Source of the DNA: an uncultured Brachybacterium sp.
GTDB lineage: Bacteria; Actinomycetota; Actinomycetes; Actinomycetales; Dermabacteraceae
Assembly (NCBI RefSeq): GCF_947500705.1
Contig: NZ_CANMSY010000003.1
Location: forward strand, 434,001-498,000
DNA: 64,000 nt
Direction: 5' to 3'
Below are positions 26,709 through 34,905 of the stretch, piece by piece. The first letter of the stretch is position 1. Every line of letters begins with the position of its first letter. A program made the position numbers and the translations under genes. The notes below the pieces were generated by a model. The model was not told the origin of the DNA, did no database searches, and worked only from the letters and a program-made list of their open reading frames with translations.

Positions 26709-27482
26709 ATGACAGTCGACGACACGACGGTGGAGCAGCGACCGCGGATCACCTCGCTGCCCGGGGACGCGAAGCTGGTGCGGATCTCGGAGCCCTCCTG
26801 GGCCTGGGTGCGGGCGATCGCGCTCGAGCAGGAGCCGCCGGCAGAGATCACCGAGGAGCAGATCGTCGAGCTCGAGCTCGTGGGCCTGCTGGTCGACGCG
26901 CCCGGTGAGGACGACGGTCTGGTGATCGACCCGCACTGGCAGCAGTTCCTGCGCTCCGCCCTGACCTCCCCCGTCGGCGTCGAGCTGGTGTGCGTCGACG
27001 GCGACCGGGCCTGGACCACCCGGCTCCGCATCGCCGGTCGCGTGGTGGTGATCATCGATCAGTCTCGGGAGGTCACCGCCGATGCCGAGACGATGCAGCT
27101 CGGGCGCCGGGCGGACGCCGTCATCCTCGGCCTGAGCACGATCGAGCACCTCAGCGAGACCTTCGAGGCGCTCGTGCCGCAGCGCCCCGCCTTCACCGCC
27201 GCCGACCCCGCCCCGGCTCCGGCCGAGCTGGTCGACGCCCCCGCCGTCGCGGAGGTGCAGATGCTCGTGATCGCCTCCCCGGCCCCGGAGCAGACCGTCG
27301 TCAGCGGCGGCTCCTGGTACGCCTACGGGCAGGAGGGCGAGCAGCTCGCGGTGCTGGTGCCCGGCGAGGACGGCACCGAGGCCCGCGAGCTCGAGCCCGG
27401 CTCCCTCACCTCGGCGATGCGCGCCAAGGTGATCGCGGCGATCGGCCATGTCACCGCCCATGCCGCCGGGAGCGCCGCCTGA
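26709..27482 (+). CDS. Hypothetical protein, possible secretion chaperone for the WXG100-hydrolase
   Basis: A 257-residue soluble protein, acidic, with no signal peptide and no motif I recognise. Its last bases overlap the start of the WXG100-hydrolase gene (ATGA at 27480-27483), so the two are translated together. In actinobacterial type VII loci the gene before a secreted WXG/PE-type substrate often encodes an EspG-like chaperone of about this size. That role is a guess from position and length only. GGAAGG lies 7 nt before the ATG. Confidence 0.6.
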   Translation: MTVDDTTVEQRPRITSLPGDAKLVRISEPSWAWVRAIALEQEPPAEITEEQIVELELVGLLVDAPGEDDGLVIDPHWQQFLRSALTSPVGVELVCVDGDRAWTTRLRIAGRVVVIIDQSREVTADAETMQLGRRADAVILGLSTIEHLSETFEALVPQRPAFTAADPAPAPAELVDAPAVAEVQMLVIASPAPEQTVVSGGSWYAYGQEGEQLAVLVPGEDGTEARELEPGSLTSAMRAKVIAAIGHVTAHAAGSAA

Positions 27483-28927
27483 TGACCTTCTACGGGATGG
27501 ACACCGAGCAGGTGCTCGGCGAAGCCGACGCCCTCGAGCTCGCCGCGCGCCGCCTCGAGGAGGTGATGGGCGGGTTGCAGTCGAGCGTGCAGGCCGTGAC
27601 CTGGGTCGGTCCCGACGCCGAAGCGTTCCGCGAGCAATGGGATGCCACCCATCGGCAGGGCGAGTGCATCGTGCTGCCGGGCCTGGGGGAGCGCTCCCGG
27701 GAGCTGCGGCAGCACGTCGAGGAGCAGGATCGCGCCTCCTCGGCCGAAGGGGGTGGCTGGTTCGAGGACGCGATGGACTGGCTGCGGGACACCGGCGGGG
27801 ACATCGTGGACGGAATCCGCGAGGGGATCGGCTGGCTCGGAGACCGGGGAGCGGACGGCACGGACTGGCTCGGCGACCGGGTCTCCGAGGGGATGGAATG
27901 GCTCGGCGACCGGTTCCAGGACGGTCGCGATCTGATCAGCACTGCCCTCGACGCGGTCCGGGACTTCGAATGGCCGCGCTTCACCGAGGTGGTGGTCGAC
28001 GGCGCAGCGGGCCTGCTCCGCGGGACGGGCGATGTCTTCGAGGCGCTCACCGGCATCGACCTCGAGCTCGCCGACGACGGCATCGGCTACGCCGATGCCC
28101 CGGTCGCGGTCACCCCTGAGGACTCGGGCCTGGTCCCTCCCGGTGACCTCTCCCAGATCATCGCCAACACCAACCAGACCTATGGGCCCGAGGAGACCGG
28201 GGAGGTCTCGATGAGCGTGGTCGGCAACCCGCCCACCGGGGTGATCGTGAACATCCCCGGCACCGAGCAGTGGTGGCCGATGGCCGGGGACAACCCGCTG
28301 GACCTCACCGGCAACGCCGAGCAGGCCGGTTCCGACGGCTGGTCCGCGGGCTCGCAGGCCACGGCCGACGCGATCGCGCAGCTCTATCGGGAGAACCCGG
28401 ACCTGGAGGGCGTCCCGCTGATGCTCAACGGGCATTCCCAGGGCGGGATGATCGCTGCCAGCCTCGCCGCGAATCCGGAGTTCGCCTCCCAGTACCACCT
28501 CACCAACGTGATGACCTATGGCTCCCCGGTGGACAACTACGACGTGCCCGCAGGCGTGAACCAGCTGAACATCCAGCACGGGGGCGACCTGGTGCCGAGG
28601 ATCGACGCCGAGGGCTCATACCTGGGCCCGGTGGTGCCCGGACCGCACGGCATCCCCCTGCCCGTACCGATCCCGAATCCCGGAGAGCTGCTGGCGAACC
28701 AGAACATCGGCTCCGGGAGCACCACCACCGTCACCCTGGACAGCCCCAGCTGGAACCCGCTGACCAATCACGGCGGCGCCGAGTACCAGAACTCGGTGGA
28801 GAGGCAGCTGCAGGACCCGAACTCGCCGCTCTCGCAGTACTCGCAGGATCCGAGTCTTCTGCCCTTCCTCACCGGCGACCCCGACAGCGTCCAGCACTTC
28901 ATCTCCGGCGTGCATCGCGAGAACTGA
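27482..28927 (+). CDS. WXG100-type domain fused to a lipase-like alpha/beta hydrolase, candidate type VII effector
   Basis: A 481-residue protein in three parts. Residues 1-85 form a helical WXG100-like domain with W41-V-G43 at the turn (VTWVGPDAEAFREQW). Residues 98-150 contain three tandem 11-residue amphipathic repeats of the form WLGDRxxxGxx. Residues about 240-435 are an alpha/beta hydrolase with GHSQGG (Ser319); Asp369 (HGGDLVPR) and His430 (TNHGGAEY) could complete the triad. There is no signal peptide, consistent with type VII export. The fold recalls secreted lipase/esterase effectors. A possible chaperone gene lies upstream and a lipoprotein gene downstream. No ESX membrane genes are in this window. 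Confidence 0.75.
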   Translation: MTFYGMDTEQVLGEADALELAARRLEEVMGGLQSSVQAVTWVGPDAEAFREQWDATHRQGECIVLPGLGERSRELRQHVEEQDRASSAEGGGWFEDAMDWLRDTGGDIVDGIREGIGWLGDRGADGTDWLGDRVSEGMEWLGDRFQDGRDLISTALDAVRDFEWPRFTEVVVDGAAGLLRGTGDVFEALTGIDLELADDGIGYADAPVAVTPEDSGLVPPGDLSQIIANTNQTYGPEETGEVSMSVVGNPPTGVIVNIPGTEQWWPMAGDNPLDLTGNAEQAGSDGWSAGSQATADAIAQLYRENPDLEGVPLMLNGHSQGGMIAASLAANPEFASQYHLTNVMTYGSPVDNYDVPAGVNQLNIQHGGDLVPRIDAEGSYLGPVVPGPHGIPLPVPIPNPGELLANQNIGSGSTTTVTLDSPSWNPLTNHGGAEYQNSVERQLQDPNSPLSQYSQDPSLLPFLTGDPDSVQHFISGVHREN

Positions 28928-28931
28928 CCCG

Positions 28932-29384
28932 ATGGTGAATGATGGGCCGATGTCAGGCAGTGCCATCGGCCGCAGGGGAGTGCTCGTGGGGATCATCGGC
29001 AGCCTGCTCACCGCCTGCGGACTGGGCGGGAGCAGCGACGTCACCGCCGTCCAGGATGCGCTGCGCGTCGCCGTCGAGGCGCTGCCGGAGCACCTCGACG
29101 GGAAGGTGCAGTTCCAGGACTCGACCTCCGCCGGCACCACCATCAGCGGGGTCCTGGTGCTCGCCGGGCGGGATCGTGCGCAGATCGAGCAGTCGCTGCT
29201 CACCGTCCTGGAGACGGTCAGCGACACCTATGACCAGCAGCCGGGGGTGCGCACGGCCTTCGTGCGGCTCGAGGCGCACCGCGAGGGAGATCGCGGCACC
29301 CGCGTGATGACGGCCGACGTGGTCTCGCCGAGCTCCGGCGCGAATGCCTCCACCGAGGACCTCGCAGCGCACTTCGCGGGATGA
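28932..29384 (+). CDS. Small predicted lipoprotein next to the WXG100-hydrolase, possible immunity protein
   Basis: A 150-residue protein with a twin-arginine-like n-region (GRRGVLVG), a short hydrophobic core and a lipobox ending in LLTAC, so it should be anchored to the outer face of the membrane. An alternative ATG at 28950 gives a more usual signal peptide length. The mature part is about 115 residues, mixed alpha/beta by appearance, with no known domain. It begins 4 nt after the hydrolase gene. A lipoprotein beside a secreted lipase could protect the producer's own membrane; this is inferred from position. Confidence 0.65.
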   Translation: MVNDGPMSGSAIGRRGVLVGIIGSLLTACGLGGSSDVTAVQDALRVAVEALPEHLDGKVQFQDSTSAGTTISGVLVLAGRDRAQIEQSLLTVLETVSDTYDQQPGVRTAFVRLEAHREGDRGTRVMTADVVSPSSGANASTEDLAAHFAG

Positions 29385-29413
29385 ACCCCGCCCCATCGAT
29401 CACAGGAGACGTC

Positions 29414-30274
29414 ATGACCCCTGCCCTCGACCCCCGCCCCGCGCTCGATCCCAGCCCCGCCCTCGATCCCACCAAGGCTCTGCACACCTGGTCCCTGTTC
29501 CGGACGATGGGCCGCTTCGTGGCCCCCGGCTCCGCGCCGTCGGGCGCTCTCACCGAGAACGGCGCCGGAGGCGGCCTGGACCTGCTCGAGCTGCCCGGGC
29601 AGCTCGCCGCGCACGGATTCACCAGCGCCCAGCTGTGCCACTTCTACCTGCCGCGCACCGAGCCCGCCTATCTCTCCGAGCTGCGCGACGGGTTCGACAC
29701 CGCGGGAGTGGACCTCGAGTGCTTCCTGCTGGATGACGGGGATCTGGTCCATCCCGAGCGCGGTGAGGAGCAGCAGCGCTGGGTCTCGGGCTGGATCGAG
29801 GTCGCCGAGCAGCTGGGCGTGCCGAGGGTGCGGGTGCCCGCGGGGGATCAAGTGCCGACGCCGGAGACGCTCGCGCTCAGCGCCCGCCGGCTGCGGGCCC
29901 TCGCCGCGGCGCATCCGGGGATCCGAGTGCTCACTGAGAACTGGAAGTCGCTGCTGGTGGATGCGCCCACCACCCAGGCGCTGCTGGACCAGCTCGACGG
30001 CGAGGTCGGTCTGCTGATCGACACCGGCAACTGGGACGGCGAGGACAAGTACGAGCAGATCGCGGCGGTGGCCGGGGACGCGGAGTGCTCACAGGTCAAG
30101 GCCCGCGAATCGGCCCCGGGTGTGCTCGATGCCGAGGACCTCACCCGCTCGCTCGAAACGCTGCGCGAGGCCGGATACACCGGGCGGCTCTCGCTCGTCT
30201 ACGCCGGCACGGACGACGACGAATGGGGCCGGCTCGAGCAGATGCACGAGATCGCCCGCACCGTCACCGGCTGA
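29414..30274 (+). CDS. Sugar phosphate isomerase/epimerase-like TIM-barrel protein
   Basis: A 286-residue protein of the AP endonuclease 2/xylose isomerase-like TIM-barrel superfamily. Conserved features are LTENWKS and LLIDTGNWDGEDKYEQIA with metal-ligand-type Glu and Asp residues, and SQVKARE. The chosen ATG at 29414 follows AGGAG; an earlier ATG at 29381 overlaps the lipoprotein gene end. The N-terminus has a short PALDP repeat (three copies) before the domain. Substrate unknown; sugar or inositol metabolism is typical of relatives. Confidence 0.7.
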   Translation: MTPALDPRPALDPSPALDPTKALHTWSLFRTMGRFVAPGSAPSGALTENGAGGGLDLLELPGQLAAHGFTSAQLCHFYLPRTEPAYLSELRDGFDTAGVDLECFLLDDGDLVHPERGEEQQRWVSGWIEVAEQLGVPRVRVPAGDQVPTPETLALSARRLRALAAAHPGIRVLTENWKSLLVDAPTTQALLDQLDGEVGLLIDTGNWDGEDKYEQIAAVAGDAECSQVKARESAPGVLDAEDLTRSLETLREAGYTGRLSLVYAGTDDDEWGRLEQMHEIARTVTG

Positions 30275-30286
30275 CGCCGGGCCTGC

Positions 30287-31135
30287 TCACCACTCCTCGT
30301 GCGTGCGGGAGTCCCAGGCACTCTCCTCGCCGAGGTCGAGGCTCGCCAGCAGCGCGCGGTCCTCGTCATCCAGGCGGAGCGCGGCCAGGTCGAGGTTCCG
30401 TCGCTGCCGACCCGGGTCGGAAGAGCGTGGGATCACCACGATCTCCCGGTCCACGGCCCAGCGCAGCGCGACCTGCGCGATGGTGACCTCGTGCTTCGCC
30501 GCGACCTTGCGGATCGCGAACTGCTCCGAGAGACCCTCGCGGGTGCCGAGCGGCCCCCAGGCCTGGGTGAGGATGCCGTGCTGCTGGTGGAAGGCGTGCG
30601 GCTCCTCGTGGGGCCGCGCCAAGGAGAGCTGGATCTGATTGATCTCGGGCCAGTGCCCCGTCGCATCGAAGAGCTCCTGGAGCTGCTCGGGCCGGAAGTT
30701 CGAGACTCCGGCGTGGAGCACCAGGCCCTCCTCCCGCAGATCCAGCAGGGTGCGCCAGGTGTCCACGGCGAGCCCCCGGGACGGGTTCGGCCAGTGGATC
30801 AGCGCGATCCCCACCCGCTCCAGCCCCAGCCGGCGCAGCGATTCGAGGATCCCGGTGCGGGCGGCCTTGCGGCCGTGGTCCCCGCCGGCCACCTTGGTGG
30901 TCACGAGCACCTCGGAGGGGTCGACCCCGCTGCGGCGCAGCCCTTCGCCGACGGCCGTCTCGTTGCCGTACTGAGCGGCGGTGTCGAGCAGCCGGTACCC
31001 GGTGCGCAAGGCCGAGGCGATGACGTCGACCCCGGCGGGGCCCCGAGCCCCTCCGGTGCCGAAGCCGATCAGCGGGATGCTCGTCCCGTCGGCGAACGTC
31101 GTGGTGGGAACTTCGGGGTATGCGGGGGTGCTCAT
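30287..31135 (-). CDS. Aldo/keto reductase
   Basis: A 282-residue NADPH-dependent aldo/keto reductase. Catalytic residues are visible as Asp in LLDTAAQYGNE with its Tyr four residues later, Lys in VTTKVAGG and His in IHWPNPS. It has the AKR5-like length of the 2,5-diketo-gluconate reductase group. It is convergent with the isomerase gene and divergent from the GH32 gene. Substrate unknown. The start ATG at 31135 fits the family N-terminus. Confidence 0.85.
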   Translation of the reverse strand: MSTPAYPEVPTTTFADGTSIPLIGFGTGGARGPAGVDVIASALRTGYRLLDTAAQYGNETAVGEGLRRSGVDPSEVLVTTKVAGGDHGRKAARTGILESLRRLGLERVGIALIHWPNPSRGLAVDTWRTLLDLREEGLVLHAGVSNFRPEQLQELFDATGHWPEINQIQLSLARPHEEPHAFHQQHGILTQAWGPLGTREGLSEQFAIRKVAAKHEVTIAQVALRWAVDREIVVIPRSSDPGRQRRNLDLAALRLDDEDRALLASLDLGEESAWDSRTHEEW

Positions 31136-31238
31136 GGGGGACTTCCTGGCCGATGCTGGTGCCGCGCCGTCGAGTCTCACCCTACGCGGGACCCCAGCCT
31201 GAGACCCTGTCCTCACCACCCCAGACCTGAGGAGCATC

Positions 31239-32732
31239 ATGCAGGACGCGCTGCACCGCGCCGCACAGGCCAACACCGACCTGCTCGCCACCCGTGACGA
31301 TCGCTGGTACCCCACCTTCCACGTCGCGGCCCCCGCCGGATGGATCAACGACCCCAACGGCCTCAGCCATTTCCAGGGCCGCTACCAGGTGTTCTTCCAG
31401 CACCACCCCGCCGGCACCGACTGGGGCCCGATGCACTGGGGCCATGTCTCGAGCGAGGATCTGGTGACCTGGCGACGGGAGCCGATCGCGCTGGCTCCCA
31501 GCCTCGAGGAGGACCGCGACGGAGTCTTCTCCGGCTCCGCCGTGACCGGGGACGACGGCACCCTGAAGGTCTTCTACACCGGGCACCGCTGGATCAACGG
31601 CGTGGACGACGCGGAGGGGAACCTCCAGGTGCAGTGCCTCGCACAGTCCGTGGACGGCGTCAGCTTCACCAAGCTCGGCGGGGTGGTCGAGCCGCCTGCG
31701 GGGGTGCTGGACTTCCGTGATCCCAAGGTGTGGCGGGCAGGGGAGACCTGGTACATGATCTTCGGCGTGCAGTCCGCCGAGCGCCGCGGCCGGGTATGGC
31801 TGTACCGCTCACTGGACCTGCTCAGCTGGGAGTTCGACCGGGTGCTCTTCGAGGACCCGGACCCGGACGTCTTCATGATCGAGTGCCCCGATCTGTTCCC
31901 CCTCGGGGAGCACTGGGTGCTGCTCTACAGCCCGATGACCACCGCCCGTCCCTCCGGGCACGGCGGGCGCAACGGCCACAACGCCGGCTACCTGGTGGGC
32001 AGCTGGGCACCGGGCGAGGACTTCACCCCGACCACCTCGTATCGCCCGGCGGACTGGGGTCATACCTTCTATGCCCCGCAGACCTTCGAGGCGCCCGACG
32101 GCCGCCGTCTGCTGCTGGCCTGGATGGGCGCCTTCACCCTCCCGGTCGCCTCCCAGCGGGCCGACGGGTGGAGCGGCCAGCTGACTGTGCCGCGCGAGCT
32201 GAGCCTCGGCGAGGACCTGCGGCTGCGCTCGTTGCCGGTGGCGGAGATCGCTGCGCTGCGCCGGGAGACGCACGATCACGGGTCCTTCGACCTCGCGGCC
32301 GACGGGTCCACGGTGCTGCTCGAGGATGCGGAGGCCTTTGAGGTCGAGCTCGAGGTCGACCTCTCACGCACCACCTCCGAGCAGGTGGGTCTTCAGGTGC
32401 ATCGCACCGGAGAGGGGCTGTGCACCTGGGTGGCCTACGACGACCAGAGCGGCCGCGTGGTGCTGGACCGGCGCAGCAGCGCCGGCGGACCGGGCGACCG
32501 CGGCTACCGCTCGGCCCCGCACGACGGCGGTGATCACCTCCTACTGCGGGTGCTCGTGGACCGCGGCAGCGTGGAGGTGTTCGTCGGGGAAGGAGAGGAG
32601 AACCTGACCTCGCTGAGCTTCCCGGCGGAGGGCCCCCGTTCGCTCGCGCTCACCGCGGTCGCCGGGACCATCGCGGTGCAGTCGTTGCGGGTGCACCGGC
32701 TGGCCCCGATCTGGGAGTCGCCCGACCGGTGA
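31239..32732 (+). CDS. Glycoside hydrolase family 32 invertase / sucrose-6-phosphate hydrolase
   Basis: A 497-residue GH32 enzyme with the five-bladed propeller and C-terminal beta-sandwich. The nucleophile is Asp38 in WINDPNG, the transition-state stabiliser Asp161 in FRDP, and the acid/base Glu215 in ECPD. No signal peptide, so it should cleave sucrose or sucrose-6-phosphate inside the cell. No sucrose transporter or PTS gene is adjacent. TGAGGAGCATC precedes the ATG. It is divergent from an aldo/keto reductase gene. Confidence 0.9.
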   Translation: MQDALHRAAQANTDLLATRDDRWYPTFHVAAPAGWINDPNGLSHFQGRYQVFFQHHPAGTDWGPMHWGHVSSEDLVTWRREPIALAPSLEEDRDGVFSGSAVTGDDGTLKVFYTGHRWINGVDDAEGNLQVQCLAQSVDGVSFTKLGGVVEPPAGVLDFRDPKVWRAGETWYMIFGVQSAERRGRVWLYRSLDLLSWEFDRVLFEDPDPDVFMIECPDLFPLGEHWVLLYSPMTTARPSGHGGRNGHNAGYLVGSWAPGEDFTPTTSYRPADWGHTFYAPQTFEAPDGRRLLLAWMGAFTLPVASQRADGWSGQLTVPRELSLGEDLRLRSLPVAEIAALRRETHDHGSFDLAADGSTVLLEDAEAFEVELEVDLSRTTSEQVGLQVHRTGEGLCTWVAYDDQSGRVVLDRRSSAGGPGDRGYRSAPHDGGDHLLLRVLVDRGSVEVFVGEGEENLTSLSFPAEGPRSLALTAVAGTIAVQSLRVHRLAPIWESPDR

Positions 32733-32744
32733 GCCGGGTGGTGA

Positions 32745-33407
32745 TCAGCGGGTGGTGTCGACCCGGCCCACCCAGGAGATCGGGGAGACCCGGCCCTCCT
32801 CGAGCTGGTACTGGCAGCCCACGATGCCGAGCTCGCCCGCGGCGACCGCGTCGGAGATGACCTTCGACTGGCGCATCAGGGCATTGATGGTCTCGTCGAG
32901 ATGACGCCGGCCCACTGCATCCGCATCGATCAGCTCGGGATCCACATAAGGGCTGACCTGCTGAGTCGTGAACCACTCCTGCTGGACCGCGGGCTGGATG
33001 GCCTCGAGCTCCTTGCGGATCGCCGGGGTGACCTCGCTCGGCGCGGCCGTGGTCTGGTCGATCGCCGCTTTGACCGCGCCGCAGGAGCCGTGCGCGAGCA
33101 CCACGATCACGGCGACGCCCAGCTCCGCCACGGCGAACTCCATGGTCGCGGTGGTGTTCGCGTTCGCGATCTGGCCGATGTTCCGCACCACGAACAGGTC
33201 TCCCAGGCCGCAGTCGAAGAGGATCTCCGCCGCCACCCGGGAGTCCGAGCAGCCGAGGAACGCGGCATTCGGCGCCTGGCTGCCGCGCAGCTCGCTGCGC
33301 CGGGCTGCATTCTGCTGGGGGTGGTCCAGGTCCCCGGCCATGAAGCGCTCGTTCCCCTCGACCAGTGCATCCCAGGCCTGCTGGACGGTGACGCGGGGAG
33401 AAGTCAT
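32745..33407 (-). CDS. Beta-class carbonic anhydrase
   Basis: A 220-residue beta-carbonic anhydrase. The zinc ligands are Cys53, His106 and Cys109 in CSDSR and HGSCG, and the Asp55-Arg57 dyad is intact. It interconverts CO2 and bicarbonate in the cytosol. It converges on the GH32 gene with 12 nt between stops. The ATG at 33407 has GAAGGGATCC upstream. Single-gene unit. Confidence 0.92.
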   Translation of the reverse strand: MTSPRVTVQQAWDALVEGNERFMAGDLDHPQQNAARRSELRGSQAPNAAFLGCSDSRVAAEILFDCGLGDLFVVRNIGQIANANTTATMEFAVAELGVAVIVVLAHGSCGAVKAAIDQTTAAPSEVTPAIRKELEAIQPAVQQEWFTTQQVSPYVDPELIDADAVGRRHLDETINALMRQSKVISDAVAAGELGIVGCQYQLEEGRVSPISWVGRVDTTR

Positions 33408-33554
33408 GAGGGATCCCTTCGGGAGAGGAGTCGCGGCAGGCAGGGCACGCGGGAGACAGAGCCGGCGAACGGCCCTGTCGCAGGATACTCGCGTCGAGGC
33501 ATGACCCAGGAACCCCGGTTCCGAGGGGGCGACTGGGTCGGCGACCGGTGCGCC

Positions 33555-33986
33555 TCAGCTCTGCTCAGGAACGCTGATGTTCACCTGCCACACGACGCCG
33601 AAGCGATCGGTGAACGATCCGTAGACGTCGCCCCACATCTGCTTCTCCAGAGCCATCGTGATGCTGCCGCCTTCGGAGAGCTTCTGATATGCGCTGCGCA
33701 GAAGGGTCTCGTCGTCCCCCATCAGCGAGAGGGTGACGTTGTTGCCCACGAGGAAACCCTCGGGGGACATTCCCTCGATGACATCGCTGACGTAGAGCCG
33801 GATCAGCTCGGTGACCTCCAGGGAGCCGTGCATGACCTTGTCGGCGTTCGCATCCTCGGCCGGGAGCGCGCCGGCCTCCCCGAAGGTGACGAACTGAGGG
33901 ATCGCGCCGAGCGAGCGGCCGTAGAACTCGAAGGCCTCCCGGGAGTTCCCGGCGAAGTTCAGGTAGGGGTGGAGTGCTGCGGGCAT
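33555..33986 (-). CDS. PhnB-like VOC-superfamily protein
   Basis: A 143-residue glyoxalase/bleomycin-resistance-fold protein of the PhnB/YjdN type (HPYLNFAGNSREAFEFYGRSLGA at the start, WGDVYGSFTDRFGVVWQVN near the end). Members of this family are often misnamed; no catalytic role is clear. GAGGAGG lies 7 nt before the ATG. The gene is divergent from another VOC protein gene. Confidence 0.85.
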   Translation of the reverse strand: MPAALHPYLNFAGNSREAFEFYGRSLGAIPQFVTFGEAGALPAEDANADKVMHGSLEVTELIRLYVSDVIEGMSPEGFLVGNNVTLSLMGDDETLLRSAYQKLSEGGSITMALEKQMWGDVYGSFTDRFGVVWQVNISVPEQS

Positions 33987-34132
33987 CGGGGCCTCCTCGT
34001 CGCTGGCCCGACCCATCGCCGGGCGCTCGGTGCGAGCGTAGACCGCACGGCCGACGAGGGGAACAGCCCGCGGTGCCACCGTCGTACTCGTCGGGCCCGA
34101 GGGCTATTGTGGAACTGCCACGAGGAGGACCG

Positions 34133-34546
34133 ATGACGTATCCCGTGCTCAGCTGCACCGCGATCGATGCGCGAGAGCCACGTGCACTCGCCGACTTCTA
34201 CTGCGCCCTGCTGGGACTGCATCCGCGGCCGGACGATGAGCCTCCACCGCCTCCTGCTCCCGACGACGACACCGACTGGATCGTGCTGCTGGACGCCGAT
34301 GGGCAGCGCATCCTCGCCGTCCAGGAGAAGAAGGAGCTTCGCTCCTCGACCTGGCCCAGCGAGGAGATCCCGATGCAGTTGCATATGGACTTCCGGGTGC
34401 CGGACGCACAGCAGCTCGAGGTGCAGCGCGAGAGGGCAGAACAGCTCGGTGCCCGTCTGCTGCTGGACCGCTCCGAGGACACCGAGGAACCGCTGTACGT
34501 CATGGCAGACCCGGAAGATCATCCGTTCTGCCTGCTCGTGGGGTGA
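34133..34546 (+). CDS. VOC-family glyoxalase-like protein
   Basis: A 137-residue VOC protein with an Ala/Pro-rich loop DEPPPPPAPDDD after the first beta-alpha unit. It starts SCTAIDAREPRALADFYCALLGL and ends DPEDHPFCLLVG, as in actinobacterial glyoxalase-like proteins linked to small-molecule resistance. Function unknown. CGAGGAGGAC precedes the ATG. Directly downstream lies a decayed gene fragment on the other strand. Confidence 0.8.
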   Translation: MTYPVLSCTAIDAREPRALADFYCALLGLHPRPDDEPPPPPAPDDDTDWIVLLDADGQRILAVQEKKELRSSTWPSEEIPMQLHMDFRVPDAQQLEVQRERAEQLGARLLLDRSEDTEEPLYVMADPEDHPFCLLVG

Positions 34547-34552
34547 GGTGGT

Positions 34553-34836
34553 TCAGCCCAGCCGGTCGACCGCCGCCGCCCAGCGACCGTCCTCGAGCGA
34601 CGGGATCGCCGCGATACCCATCCACAGCGTGAGCGCCTCGAGCCAGCGTGACCGCAACTGGGGTCTCACACCACGGTCAGGCGCGGCAGGGCCCGCAGGA
34701 CGAGGCCCCAGTGCTCGGCCAGCACCTCCCCGAGCCAGCGGGCAGCGCCCTCCCGCCCGTCGAGGCCGAAGCGTTCGTGCAGCGCGAGCTCCGCGTCTTC
34801 GGACTCCCACAGCATGGACAGTCCGGAGCTCAGCAT
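34553..34836 (-). pseudogene. Frameshifted C-terminal gene remnant
   Basis: Two adjoining frames on the minus strand look like one protein split by a frameshift. The first runs from ATG 34836 to a stop at 34666 (starts MLSSGLSMLWESEDAELALH, ends ALPRLTVV). The second continues to 34553 with a hydrophobic helix and the ending EDGRWAAAVDRLG. Neither has an independent ribosome site. The parent gene's 5' part is missing; the next gene ends at 34906. I do not recognise the family. This explains most of the 359-nt gap 34547-34905. Confidence 0.45.
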
Positions 34837-34905
34837 GACGTCACGGCACCGCCGGGGCCCTGCCCGCGATGTTCCTCGACGCCGCGAGGGTGATCGGTGC
34901 GCGGC

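Noticed and set aside
29414-29490. PALDP repeat at the N-terminus of the sugar isomerase as a functional domain
   Set aside because: Three short imperfect copies in a Pro/Ala-rich leader before the conserved barrel; likely slippage without function.
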